Below, one piece after another: positions 25,056 through 35,794 of a stretch of DNA of 63,582 nt (positions are counted from its first letter, which is position 1; every line of letters begins with the position of its first letter). Location of the stretch: contig PZKD01000056.1 in assembly GCA_003034855.1 (NCBI GenBank), forward strand, positions 1-63,582, written 5' to 3'. Origin of the DNA: an archaeon SCG-AAA382B04 (GTDB lineage Archaea > Halobacteriota > Methanonatronarchaeia > Methanonatronarchaeales > Methanonatronarchaeaceae). The notes below the pieces were generated by a model, which worked only from the letters and a program-made list of their open reading frames with translations, made no database searches and had not been told where the DNA came from. Both the position numbers and the translations under genes were made by a program.

Positions 25056-26875
25056 AAATATTCCTAAATTTTTCAAAGAAAAAAAACTATTTAAAACGAC
25101 TTAAAAACGCTTTATCAGTTGAAGATATTGAAGATATTTTTGGATTATTAGATGAGAATCACTTAAGAAGAGAACTTAGAGGTGCAAGAATAGATAAAAC
25201 ACCTAAGCAAATAATTAGATACAGTCTTATAGCAGCAGCTGTCATTTTTTCGATTGGACTAGTATTATCTCTACTATTTCTTTCTGGGGTGTATTTAATA
25301 ATTTCTTTAATTTCAGTATCTATTATAATAACTATTTCTTTCCTATCGCCTTATTATTACATAAAAATTCAACAAGGAGATAGACGAAGAAAAATTAACC
25401 GCGATCTAGGAAGTGCAATAACTTTCATGTATGCATTATCTTCAGGAAATATGAACCTACCAGAGATATTCAGAAGACTAGCTGTCTATGACAATGCCTT
25501 TGGCGAGGTTTCAAAGGAAGCTAAATTAATCGTTACAGAAATAGATTTCTTTTCATCAGATCTAGAATCTGCTATCAATGAATTAATATTAACAACTCCT
25601 TCAGAAAACATGCAAGAATTCTTAGCTGATTTAATTCCAGTTATGAGGGCAGGAGGAGACGTATCCTCTTACTTATCAGACAAATCACAACAATACCTAG
25701 ATCAAGCAATAGAAGAACAAGAAAACTTCATAGAATTCCTCGGTTACCTCTCAGAAGGATACATAGCCGGGTTTGTAGCAGGGCCCTTATTAATCATTCT
25801 AGGCTTAGTGATGTTGATATTGAGCTTTGGACAAGCCCCTACTCCTCTTTACTACATAATCTACCTATTACTCCCTCTTGGCGGGCTCTTTTTTGTAGTT
25901 CTACTCAAATTGGTTTCTCCTATCGAATCGAAAGCACAAGAGACACAATTAAAGCGAACACAAAAAACAGGAGATAAACTTGAATCGCCAAAAGGACAAA
26001 AAACCAAACTAGAAGTTTCTTTAAAAGAAAGAACAAAGAACCTATATAAATATGCAGTTTCAGAACCACATATAACACTCTTATTTTCCGTGCCTCTATT
26101 CCTAATATTCTTAATCTACATCTATCTTACACAAGGAGTAGGTCCAATATGGAATTCAATCGAGATGTATTCAATGATACTAATGTTGATCTCACTAACT
26201 CCAATAGCAGTTTTCTATGAAATAAGGAATTATAGAGAAACCAAAATCAGAAACGAATTCCCAGATCTCTTAAGAGTTTTAGAAGGATTAAACAAAACTG
26301 GAATGACACTCAAAAAAACGTTACTAGAAGCATCAGAAATACCCGGTATCGTTGGAAAATCCCTAAAGGATGTGAAAAGAGGATTAAAATGGGATTTTAA
26401 CCTAAGAAACCTAATAAAGTATTTTGCAAACAGATTAAACGAAATAAACATAACAAGAAGCATAATAATAATCTTAGAAGGAACAAGAGCACATGGTAAC
26501 ATCTCTTCCGTCCTAAAAGTCACAAAAAAAGACTCTATCAAAAGAAAAAAACTAAAAGAAAAAAGAAAAATGAACATTAGACCCTACATCCTATTGGTAT
26601 GGGTAGCATTCTTAGTTTTCTTATTCACCTCATACATATTCCAAGTTCAATTCCTAGGAAGCATCCCAAAAGGAGGACTAGAAACAGGTAGATTTGGATT
26701 TTCAATTGGTCAAATAGAAATGATAAAAGACATAATAGGACACTCAAGCATGATCATGGGATTCATCTCAGGAATAATAGCTGGAGAATTATCACAAGGA
26801 ACAATATTAGCTGGAATAAAACATGCAATTGTAATGGTGTCATTAGCATACCTAACATTCTACTTAATAATATAA
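25045..26875 (+). pseudogene. Pilus membrane platform protein (PilC/TadC-like), 5' frameshift
   Basis: The main frame (25289-26875, 528 aa) has two T2SF-type domains, DLGSAITFMYALSSGNMNLPEIFRRLA and FPDLLRVLEGLNKTGMTLKKTLLEAS, with about eight transmembrane helices. No start codon precedes the conserved RELRGARIDKTPKQIIRYSL region in that frame. An ATG at 25045 inside the ATPase gene opens MNLKNIPKFFKEKKLFK. Removing one A from the run near 25091-25094 joins it to RLKNALSVEDIEDIFGLLDE. The intact protein would be about 609 aa. The shift is in a homopolymer, so a sequencing error is likely and the gene may be functional. Confidence 0.8.
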
Positions 26876-26876
26876 A

Positions 26877-28457
26877 ATGAAACTAAAAAATCTAAAAAAT
26901 GAGGAAGGACAATCCGAAATAATCGGAGTAATCTTATTAATATCGATAGTGCTAATTGTGCTATCAGTTGTTCAATCAGCTTACGTTCCCAATTGGAACA
27001 AAAATGTTGAATGGGAACATTATCAAGACGTAACTGATGACATCCTTAACATAAAATCCAGTTTGATTAAAGCAAGCTCTCTTGGAGATTCAGTTTCAGA
27101 AGAAATAAAACTAGGAACCCCCTACCCAGACAGATTACTGTTCGTTAATCCAGCTCCAGCCTCAGGTGAACTAAGAACCTATGACTTATCATTAAACATA
27201 ACCAACGCAACAGCAACAAACCCAACACTTCAAGAAATTTGGAATAAAGACAATCAAATCAATTATACAACCAAGGGCTTAATCTACACACCTCACTACA
27301 ACTACCAAACTAATGTCCAATCCTACCTAATAGAACACACAGCCCTAATCAGATACTACCAAGAAAATGACGTCAATCCAGGGATATTAGAGCAATCATT
27401 ACTGCAAGGCAAAACCATTAGACCAATCATGTTAAAAAGAAATATATCCAAGAACGGTCATCAACTAGAATCACTGAATATTTATCCAAACTCCGCTCCA
27501 CCAAACACAATAAGATTAAAAAACCTAGACCTAACCTTCACCACAATAGCACCAAACGCCTGGACCAATTACCTAGACCCAAAAAACAACACCTATGTAA
27601 ATAAAGTGGATAAGGATGATTTGGATAAAACAATTTTAGGCCATAATTTGTCTCAGCTAAATGTAGATTTAAATGAAAGTTATAACTATAGTTTAAAACT
27701 AAGTAGTTTGTCCCTTGGAGAGGCAAGAGATGTTTCTTTAGATCAAAAAGAATTAATCTTAACTACAGACCAAAGAGAACATTTCGCCCCCACAACACTA
27801 AGAGCCAGAGTAGTCGACAAATACAACAACCCAGTAAGCGATATAAAAGTCACATTCAACTCAACAACACTAAAACTAGATGGAAATAAAAGAGGAACAA
27901 ATGTTTCACTAACATCAGATGAAGATGGTTACGTAACAGTAGGAGCATCAAACACAACAAACCCAACCAACAAAGTTTACGCTTACATCAATAACACAGA
28001 TAGAGCCAATTATCAAGAAATAAACTACACAGTAAAATCAGAAAACTACGGAGAACAAAACGGAGGAGCCGAAATAAACCCAAACGGAACCCTAGTACTA
28101 CAAGCAAGTGAGTTAATAAAAGGTAATGATGTTGTTGAGTTGAGGTTCAGTAATAATGGTAGTCAAGATATAAATGCAACGAGAGCTAGACTCAACTACT
28201 ATTATAGTCAAGGTGGGAATCCACCAACAAGTGCCTCGATTCAACAATATGATAAACAAAATTCAACAAACCTAAAGATTGGAGGGGTATACAAATCCTT
28301 AAACCCGCAATTGGAGTTTAAAAGCAAACAATCATCATATATAAAACTAAACTTCAATAATAATCCAAACCCCAACGATTTCTTTGTCTTAAGCTTCATA
28401 TTTGAAGACGGAACCAAGAACACTTACTTTATAGGGCTGAGAGGAACAGTTACTTGA
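26877..28457 (+). CDS. Pilin-like secreted protein with class III signal-like N-terminus
   Basis: The N-terminus, NEEGQSEIIGVILLISIVL, matches archaeal prepilin-like proteins: a short charged leader, then QSEIIGV and a 20-residue hydrophobic helix. The rest (about 490 aa) is rich in Asn/Thr and N-glycosylation-type sequons. It includes an Ig-like segment (ITLRARVVDKYNNPVSDIKVTF-type, about residues 305-380). It starts 1 bp after the platform gene and is probably the operon's major or adaptor surface subunit. The frame ends at TGA 28455-28457, but the same frame continues as an Ig-like domain. Confidence 0.8.
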   Translation: MKLKNLKNEEGQSEIIGVILLISIVLIVLSVVQSAYVPNWNKNVEWEHYQDVTDDILNIKSSLIKASSLGDSVSEEIKLGTPYPDRLLFVNPAPASGELRTYDLSLNITNATATNPTLQEIWNKDNQINYTTKGLIYTPHYNYQTNVQSYLIEHTALIRYYQENDVNPGILEQSLLQGKTIRPIMLKRNISKNGHQLESLNIYPNSAPPNTIRLKNLDLTFTTIAPNAWTNYLDPKNNTYVNKVDKDDLDKTILGHNLSQLNVDLNESYNYSLKLSSLSLGEARDVSLDQKELILTTDQREHFAPTTLRARVVDKYNNPVSDIKVTFNSTTLKLDGNKRGTNVSLTSDEDGYVTVGASNTTNPTNKVYAYINNTDRANYQEINYTVKSENYGEQNGGAEINPNGTLVLQASELIKGNDVVELRFSNNGSQDINATRARLNYYYSQGGNPPTSASIQQYDKQNSTNLKIGGVYKSLNPQLEFKSKQSSYIKLNFNNNPNPNDFFVLSFIFEDGTKNTYFIGLRGTVT

Positions 28458-28760
28458 CCCACAGCTCCAGATGCACCAACCAATCCTTCACCAAGTGATG
28501 GCTCAACAATAGACACAACTGACCCAACATTAAGCGTGAATGTTAGCGACCCAGATGGGGACACAATGAATGTCACATTTTACGATGCTTCAGACGACTC
28601 TCAAATAGGAACTACTCAAACAGGAATTGCAGACGGAGGAACAGCATCTGTACCTTGGAGTGACTTAGAAGAAGAAACAACTTATAGTTGGTATGCTGTA
28701 GCTGACGATGGAGAATATATGACTCCATCAGACACATGGTCATTTACCGTAAAAGACTAG
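28458..28760 (+). pseudogene. Ig/fibronectin-like extension behind an in-frame TGA
   Basis: Directly after the pilin-like stop and in the same frame, reading continues PTAPDAPTNPSPSDGSTIDT, then LSVNVSDPDGDTMNVTFYDA and ETTYSWYAVADDGEYM, ending TWSFTVKD-TAG. This is a typical extracellular Ig/cadherin-like repeat. In the same frame after the TAG, a short EPENPGNGGDG tail runs to TGA. No ribosome binding site precedes it. It is best read as the C-terminal domain of the upstream gene, cut off by a nonsense codon (TGG to TGA would restore TVTWPTAPD) or expressed by readthrough. Confidence 0.6.
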
Positions 28761-28835
28761 GAACCGGAGAACCCAGGAAACGGAGGGGATGGGAGAGCCC
28801 CTCCTTTGGGCTATAACAACTGAATAAGAGGTATT

Positions 28836-29045
28836 TTGGGTTTGGTTTTTATGAATATGGGTGGAGATAGTAGAGAGTTTTTGTCTTATAATCAATTATC
28901 CCTTATTTTTTTGTTTTTGTGGGGTGTTTTGGATCCAATAACCACTTATTTAATCAATCACCCGGGTGCTGTTGAGGTTGGTTTGGTGAGTGGTTTTGTT
29001 TTGAGACAATATGGTGTCTTGGTGATGTATTTGGTGAAATTTTAG
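28836..29045 (+). pseudogene. Small membrane protein fragment (DUF5658-like?)
   Basis: A short frame reads MNMGGDSREFLSYNQLSLIF, then LWGVLDPITTYLINHPGAVEVG, then LRQYGVLVMYLVKF. The D-x-x-TTY motif after a transmembrane helix followed by a polar loop resembles DUF5658-type small membrane proteins, but the C-terminal helix is missing, so it is probably truncated. The rest of 29046-29326 is AT-rich with scattered stops and shows no gene. Confidence 0.35.
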
Positions 29046-29326
29046 GTAACTACTTACCTCGCCATTAACCTTGTTTTGATAGAAAAAACATATGCAATCT
29101 TTTTTATGTCAATATAGCCGTTTTGCTTTTTTTAATCATTTTTTCTGGATTAATGGTTTCTAATTAACCTTTATTGATTAGTTACTAGGACATAATGAGT
29201 AGTTATCTTTTTTGATGGATGTTCTAATTATTTTTTTAGTGTTTTGTTTGTTTTTTAAAATTCGTTTGTTAGTTTTTGATTGTTTTTATCTCTTTCTGTG
29301 AGTTAATTAATCTTTTTTAGTTTATT

Positions 29327-29626
29327 TTATTCATGAAAGAAGTATTTAATTAATGTTAGGAGTAAGATGATTAGTGTGCTTAATATCATTACGAGTTGAT
29401 AGAATTCTAGTGTGATAAATGCCCTAACGTTTGTTTGAAAGGGTTCTACATAGCTTAGTGACAAGAAAACTACTATTGAGAGTGAAAAACCTATTCCAAA
29501 GCTCATTATTAATCTAGTGTTAAAGTCGAGTTGTTTCATGTACGTGTGGGAAAACAAGATAATTGGTAAAGAAATTACCAATGCAAATGATAGTATTATG
29601 AATACGTTGATTCCAAGTTGATACAT
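29327..29626 (-). CDS. Hypothetical small membrane protein
   Basis: This 99-aa protein has three predicted transmembrane helices (about residues 5-27, 37-60 and 72-95) and begins MYQLGINVFIILSFALVIS. I do not recognise a family. It lies 25 bp downstream of taw1 on the same strand and could be the last gene of that unit. Nothing else indicates its role. Confidence 0.5.
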   Translation of the reverse strand: MYQLGINVFIILSFALVISLPIILFSHTYMKQLDFNTRLIMSFGIGFSLSIVVFLSLSYVEPFQTNVRAFITLEFYQLVMILSTLIILLLTLIKYFFHE

Positions 29627-29651
29627 TATCTTAAATAAGTATTTTTGTTCA

Positions 29652-30593
29652 TTATTGATATAATCCTTTTATTTCAGGATCCTTTTTTGTTAACAATGAT
29701 ACTCTACTTTTTTTCACATTATCATGTAACTTGTAATTTGTCTTATTGCTGATTTTTTGTGAAAAATTTTGTATTTTTCGATTACTAGGCATATTTTGTC
29801 TTTCTAGTCGTTTTCTAGAGTATCCGATATGCATGTAGGCTTTTACTTCGATAAAATCAGGATTAGCCTTCTCAATTAAATCTAAATACTCCTTGTTTAG
29901 TTCTGAATTAACATCTTCCACTAGGGTAATTCTTAATACTGTTCGAGTATCTAAATTTGACATATACTTAAGTGATTCTTGTAGATTTTCCCAGGCATCG
30001 TCTATTTGTGGTCTACAGAGTTTTTGATAAGTCTCTTTATTGGATGCATCTAGTGAAATATAGAGTTGTGTTGGATTTTGTTCTAAGTTTTTGAGCTTAT
30101 TGGGTTGAGTTCCATTTGTAACTAAGAAGGAGGTCATATCTCGGTCATGAACTTCTTTGATTAATCCACTTATCTCGGGGTAGAGTGTGGGTTCTCCTGA
30201 TAATGAGATTGCCACGTGTTTTGGTTTTTTGGATTCTTCCCATAACTTTTCTTCATATTTGTCTAGGCTTCCTCCAAATCCTGTTAGTAATTGTTTTTGT
30301 GCTTCTATTGCTTGATCTAATAATTCCTCTGGTGAGGAGTAGGTGTCTATTTTGTTTTTGTGCCAGGCTTCGTAGGCTCGCCAACAAAATAGGCATTTTT
30401 GTGTGCAATGTGATACAGATGGTGTCATTTGTAGGCATCGATGGCTCTTAATTCCATAGAAGCGTTGTTTGTAACAACCTTTGTTGTCTTGCATGCCTTC
30501 TTTTAGCCATGGACACAGCTTAACAGCTCCGTTTTCACCAATTATTTTGTATTTTTGGTTTTCCAAGATTTCTTGAACTTCTTGTGGAATCAT
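29652..30593 (-). CDS. taw1: 4-demethylwyosine synthase (Taw1/TYW1)
   Basis: This 313-aa radical SAM enzyme builds the tricyclic wyosine base at G37 of tRNA-Phe from N1-methylguanosine and pyruvate. The radical SAM motif CTQKCLFCWR (about residues 63-72) is followed by the conserved WRAYE. Extra cluster cysteines occur in KLCPWLKE, GCYKQRFYG and HRCLQM. SLSGEPTLYP is the SAM-binding motif. It has no flavodoxin domain, as is normal for archaea. It is 17 bp after argS. Confidence 0.95.
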   Translation of the reverse strand: MIPQEVQEILENQKYKIIGENGAVKLCPWLKEGMQDNKGCYKQRFYGIKSHRCLQMTPSVSHCTQKCLFCWRAYEAWHKNKIDTYSSPEELLDQAIEAQKQLLTGFGGSLDKYEEKLWEESKKPKHVAISLSGEPTLYPEISGLIKEVHDRDMTSFLVTNGTQPNKLKNLEQNPTQLYISLDASNKETYQKLCRPQIDDAWENLQESLKYMSNLDTRTVLRITLVEDVNSELNKEYLDLIEKANPDFIEVKAYMHIGYSRKRLERQNMPSNRKIQNFSQKISNKTNYKLHDNVKKSRVSLLTKKDPEIKGLYQ

Positions 30594-30610
30594 CTTTTAC
30601 ATCTCTTTTT

Positions 30611-32278
<1,668 letters not shown>

Positions 32279-32280
32279 TT

Positions 32281-33510
32281 TTATAGGTCTCCAGTCTGGA
32301 ATCTTAGAATTGCAGCTATTCCTCCAAAAGCATCTCTTATTTGCTCTCCTTCTTCGAAGTCGGTGGGTATCATTAATACATCGCTTCCTTTGTTTTCTGC
32401 TTTCTCTGATAGTTCAGAGATCAAATCAATTATTTCAATTTCTGTGTCTCCATCACATTCTGGGCATTTTTTGTTTTGTTCTTTGAATTGTTCTATTTCA
32501 TTTTCTTCTATGGTTTTTTTGATTGAGTAACCACATTTTTTACATTGGGCAGTTGCTCTATATTTCCTTGTATCAGCTGATAGGAGTAATCTGTCTACAG
32601 CTCCTATTTTTATTGCCTTTCGAACCTGTTCTTCTCCATAAGTAACCATCCTTTCTTCTTCAACCAGTTTTTGTAGAAATTCTTTAGCAGCCTGTCTTTC
32701 TTCCATTCCCTCAATTTTTTCAAGGGTTTCGGATGCTGCATCAACAAGTTCTCTAAGACCATATTCATCTGTATAAGATACATCGTATTTGTCTATTACA
32801 TCTAATTCATGATGAAGTAGGTCTTTGTTTAAGAATTCTTCTTTTGTTGGGGATGGACCTCCTACTAAAACTCCTCTTATGTCCTCGGTGTTGGTGAAAA
32901 CTTCATTAGCTGATTTTGCTATTTTTTTGTAGAATTCATGTGCCGCTATATCTCTAAGTCTTTCGAATCTTGCTTGGGATTGCCCACCAGCCTTTGTTTT
33001 ACCTGGCACATTGGAGGATAGATGGTTTTCCTGGTTTATGTTGTTTCCTTTTAGTATACCAATAGTTGCTTCTCTTCTGTCTAATACAATTAATCCAAAT
33101 TTTTCTCTTTCCTCAACCAGTTCTTTTAAAGGTTCAATTAAGAAGTTTGAATCACAATGGTATCGGTAAGATTGTATTTTTTCAGGAGCCTCCAAGATCA
33201 AGGACTTCATCTCGCTTCGATCTCCATCTCTTGAGACCTTGCCAGCCATCATTATCATTCCTTTTTCAGGTGGATTTTTGAAGTGTTTTAGTTTACCCAT
33301 CAAAACATTAAGGGCAGATTGAACATTTTTTCTCGTGCTCTTACTCTTTATGTTTGCAGCTTGACCATACTCATCTCTAAGTTGATTCATAACGTCATTG
33401 ATGTTTTTTGAAGGAGGAATATAGAGCGTGATTAATTCAGTTCCTTCTCCCTTAAGACCCTCTAATTCCTCTATTCTTCTCTTTAATTCGTATTTTTTAT
33501 TACTCAGCAA
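32281..33510 (-). CDS. prf1: Peptide chain release factor aRF1
   Basis: aRF1 recognises all three stop codons and releases the nascent chain. The stop-decoding NIKS motif is in AANIKSKSTRKN (about residue 57 of the trimmed protein). The catalytic GGQ is in KAGGQSQARFERLR (about residue 175). A C-terminal zinc-like motif CKKCGYS...CPECDG lies in domain 3. The longest frame extends to ATG 33627, but archaeal aRF1 begins near KKYELKRRIEEL and a GGAGGG lies at 33514-33519. I therefore place the start at TTG 33510 (CTG 33507 is the alternative). Confidence 0.93.
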   Translation of the reverse strand: MLSNKKYELKRRIEELEGLKGEGTELITLYIPPSKNINDVMNQLRDEYGQAANIKSKSTRKNVQSALNVLMGKLKHFKNPPEKGMIMMAGKVSRDGDRSEMKSLILEAPEKIQSYRYHCDSNFLIEPLKELVEEREKFGLIVLDRREATIGILKGNNINQENHLSSNVPGKTKAGGQSQARFERLRDIAAHEFYKKIAKSANEVFTNTEDIRGVLVGGPSPTKEEFLNKDLLHHELDVIDKYDVSYTDEYGLRELVDAASETLEKIEGMEERQAAKEFLQKLVEEERMVTYGEEQVRKAIKIGAVDRLLLSADTRKYRATAQCKKCGYSIKKTIEENEIEQFKEQNKKCPECDGDTEIEIIDLISELSEKAENKGSDVLMIPTDFEEGEQIRDAFGGIAAILRFQTGDL

Positions 33511-33650
33511 CAACCCTCCAATTGTTTTAGGGAAAAACGATTTTTTAAGAGAAATAAACCAAGAATTTATCTCTTTTATTATTATAAATTCTTTTTGAAG
33601 TATAACTTTATGATTTTTAGAATTCAATTAATAAAAAAGGTGATGTTAGA

Positions 33651-34835
33651 ATGACTATTAGGAAGGTTTCTGAGAATGTTAAGTGGATTGGGTCTATAGA
33701 CTGGGATAGGAGGCTTTTTGATGAATTGATTCCTCTTCCAGATGGAACCAGCTATAATTCTTACTTTGTAGAAGGGTCTGAAAAAAATATGTTGATTGAT
33801 ACTATTGATCCAACTAAGAGAGATGAGTTGATGAATAATCTTAGAAAATTAGGAGTTAAAACTATTGATTACGTAGTTGCTAATCATGGGGAACAAGATC
33901 ATTCTGGTAGTTTGAGACAAATTATTGATGAATTTGGGGCTGAGGTTTTAGTGAACGAGAGAGGTAAGGACACTACCACCTCTATGGTTGAAGTTGATAG
34001 TGATGAAACAAGGGTTGTTGAAGATGGTGAGGAGATTTCTCTTGGTGATTTAGATGTTGAGTTCATGATTGCTCCTTGGGTTCATTGGCCTGATACAATG
34101 TTTACTTATTTAAAGCAAGATGATGTTTTGTTTACTTGTGATTATCTTGGTGCTCATTATGCTACTAGTAAGTTATTTGTTGATGACTTCGAGGAGTTAA
34201 GGAAACCTGCTAAGAGATATTTTGCTGAAATCATGATGCCTTTTGCTAGTAAATCTAAGAGCTATATTGAAGATGTCAGAGAACTTGATCCAGAGATTGT
34301 TGCTCCTAGTCATGGTCCTTTGTATGACGATCCAAAAATCATTCTCGATGCATATAGCAGATGGGTTAATGAGGAGATGAAGAACAAAGTGGTTATCCCT
34401 TATGTTTCAATGCATGGTTCGACGGAGAAAATGGTTGAATATTTAACTGATTCGTTGATTGATAAAGGTGTTGAGGTAGAGCTGTTCCATATGACCAGTT
34501 CTGATATAGGTGAACTAGCCATGGCATTGGTTGATGCTGCAACTCTCGTAGTTGGTTCTCCTATGGTTCTTGGAGGAGCTCACCCAGTTATGTTTTATGT
34601 CTCGTATCTTGCAAATGCTCTAAAACCAAACACTAAGTACTTATCTGTTGTTGGATCATTTGGATGGGGTGGCCGGATGATAAATCAATTGAGTGACAAT
34701 ACTAAAGCACTTAGTGCAGAGTTAATTGAGCCAGTTACTTCGAAAGGATATCCCGACAATGAAGATTTAGAATCTCTAGATGAATTAGCTCAAAAAATTG
34801 CGCAAAAGCATGAAAACAACGAAAATGTGACATAA
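33651..34835 (+). CDS. fprA: Flavodiiron protein (F420H2 oxidase-type FprA)
   Basis: This 394-aa protein has an N-terminal metallo-beta-lactamase-fold diiron domain (NHGEQDHSGSLRQ, CDYLGAHYAT, PSHGPLYDDP) and a C-terminal FMN flavodoxin domain (PYVSMHGSTEKMVEYL, LVVGSPMVLGGAHP). In methanogens FprA reduces O2 to water with F420H2, protecting anaerobic metabolism. It is a single gene with its own promoter, followed by a small membrane protein. Confidence 0.93.
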   Translation: MTIRKVSENVKWIGSIDWDRRLFDELIPLPDGTSYNSYFVEGSEKNMLIDTIDPTKRDELMNNLRKLGVKTIDYVVANHGEQDHSGSLRQIIDEFGAEVLVNERGKDTTTSMVEVDSDETRVVEDGEEISLGDLDVEFMIAPWVHWPDTMFTYLKQDDVLFTCDYLGAHYATSKLFVDDFEELRKPAKRYFAEIMMPFASKSKSYIEDVRELDPEIVAPSHGPLYDDPKIILDAYSRWVNEEMKNKVVIPYVSMHGSTEKMVEYLTDSLIDKGVEVELFHMTSSDIGELAMALVDAATLVVGSPMVLGGAHPVMFYVSYLANALKPNTKYLSVVGSFGWGGRMINQLSDNTKALSAELIEPVTSKGYPDNEDLESLDELAQKIAQKHENNENVT

Positions 34836-34891
34836 CATTAGATAAAAAATCTATTAAAAAAAAGGACATATATTGATTTGTAGGTGGTATT

Positions 34892-35086
34892 TTGGAAAAG
34901 AATATGAGTAAAATGGATCGTGTTTTGAGGGTAATTGTCGGTGCAGTTATTGTAATTCTTACCTATCTCTACCTTCAGGGCAATGTTTTAAGTTGGATTG
35001 CTTACTTAGTTACTGTAATCTTGATACTTACAGGTTTAACAGGTTTTTGTCCGCTCTACAAAGTTGTCGGTGTCACCACAAATTAA
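34892..35086 (+). CDS. DUF2892 family small membrane protein
   Basis: This 64-aa protein matches the YgaP-like transmembrane family: MSKMDRVLRVIVGAVIVIL, then a second helix, then LTGLTGFCPLYKVVG. Two transmembrane helices are predicted, and the C-terminal GFCPLY motif is typical. The TTG start at 34892 follows a GGTGG Shine-Dalgarno (34884-34888); the ATG at 34904 is an alternative. Its role is unknown, and in other species the family often accompanies sulfurtransferase domains. Confidence 0.8.
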   Translation: MEKNMSKMDRVLRVIVGAVIVILTYLYLQGNVLSWIAYLVTVILILTGLTGFCPLYKVVGVTTN

Positions 35087-35115
35087 ATCTACTTTTAATT
35101 TTATTTTATTTTTTA

Positions 35116-35793
35116 ATGTCTAATGATTCATATTACGACAAAGTTCAAAAAAAGGAAGAGAAGCTAACTGAAGCTATTGTTGAATTGATGGAGAGATCTG
35201 GTTTTGAGATTGATCGGGTTTCAATTGAGGAAAATAATCGAGGTCCAGATGTGGTTGCTAGTTATGAAAATGGAGATGTTGTTGTTGAGATAAAAGCTTT
35301 TCATAGAGAGAAAGGTAGCTTACATTCTGCCTTTGATCAAGTCAGGGGATACGCTGAGGGTGACGAGGAAAAGTGGGTGGTTACTACGAGTGATGTAGAA
35401 CCTATGTATATTCCGAACGATATTAGTTTGTTTTTAGGAAAGGATATTTTAGCTAAATTAAACAGAGAAAGCTTAGATACTTGGGGGGTTGAGTGGGTTA
35501 GAGATGCTGAGGTTAAAAAAGAACCAACTAAATTTGTTTTAAAAAAGGATATTGGGAGTTTTGATGAAGATTCTTCTAGTGAATTTTTAACTGCGAGAGA
35601 AATGGATTCGATTGATTCTGGAGATAGTTCTCCATTAAAAAAAGATGAATTAGCTAACAAAATAGTGGATTGCATCAAAGAGGGTTATAGAACATTACCG
35701 AGTATTTCAGAAGAAACTGGGTTAAATAACCAAATTGTTGAGAGTAAATTGAAATTCCTCGAGGATTCTAATATTATTGGAGAAAAGGAATGA
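35116..35793 (+). CDS. PD-(D/E)XK nuclease-like protein with C-terminal winged helix
   Basis: The 225-aa protein has a restriction-endonuclease-like core: an Asp in NRGPDVVASYENG, then VVVEIKAF (E-x-K, about residue 57), then FDQVRGYAEG as in Mrr-type folds. After an acidic Ser-rich linker (about 155-180) comes a winged-helix segment (ADELANKIVDCIKEG-like, PSISEETGLNNQIVESKLKFL). The ATG at 35116 is chosen because the longer frame has no homology-like sequence. It may be a DNA repair nuclease or a defence protein. It converges on pyrH with 1 bp between them. Confidence 0.65.
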   Translation: MSNDSYYDKVQKKEEKLTEAIVELMERSGFEIDRVSIEENNRGPDVVASYENGDVVVEIKAFHREKGSLHSAFDQVRGYAEGDEEKWVVTTSDVEPMYIPNDISLFLGKDILAKLNRESLDTWGVEWVRDAEVKKEPTKFVLKKDIGSFDEDSSSEFLTAREMDSIDSGDSSPLKKDELANKIVDCIKEGYRTLPSISEETGLNNQIVESKLKFLEDSNIIGEKE

Positions 35794-35794
35794 T

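Noticed and set aside
28455..28457. Selenocysteine at the TGA
   Set aside because: The restored context (TVT-x-PTAPD) calls for Trp, not a redox Cys site, and no SECIS element is evident.
28758..28760. Pyrrolysine (TAG) in the Ig-like tail, and TAG at about 56564 in the flippase-like gene
   Set aside because: TAG is an ordinary stop at argC, no PYLIS-like context can be judged, and both genes carry other lesions.
33511..33627. N-terminal extension of aRF1
   Set aside because: The extension is unlike archaeal aRF1 and a GGAGGG Shine-Dalgarno sits at 33514-33519, just before the likely TTG start.
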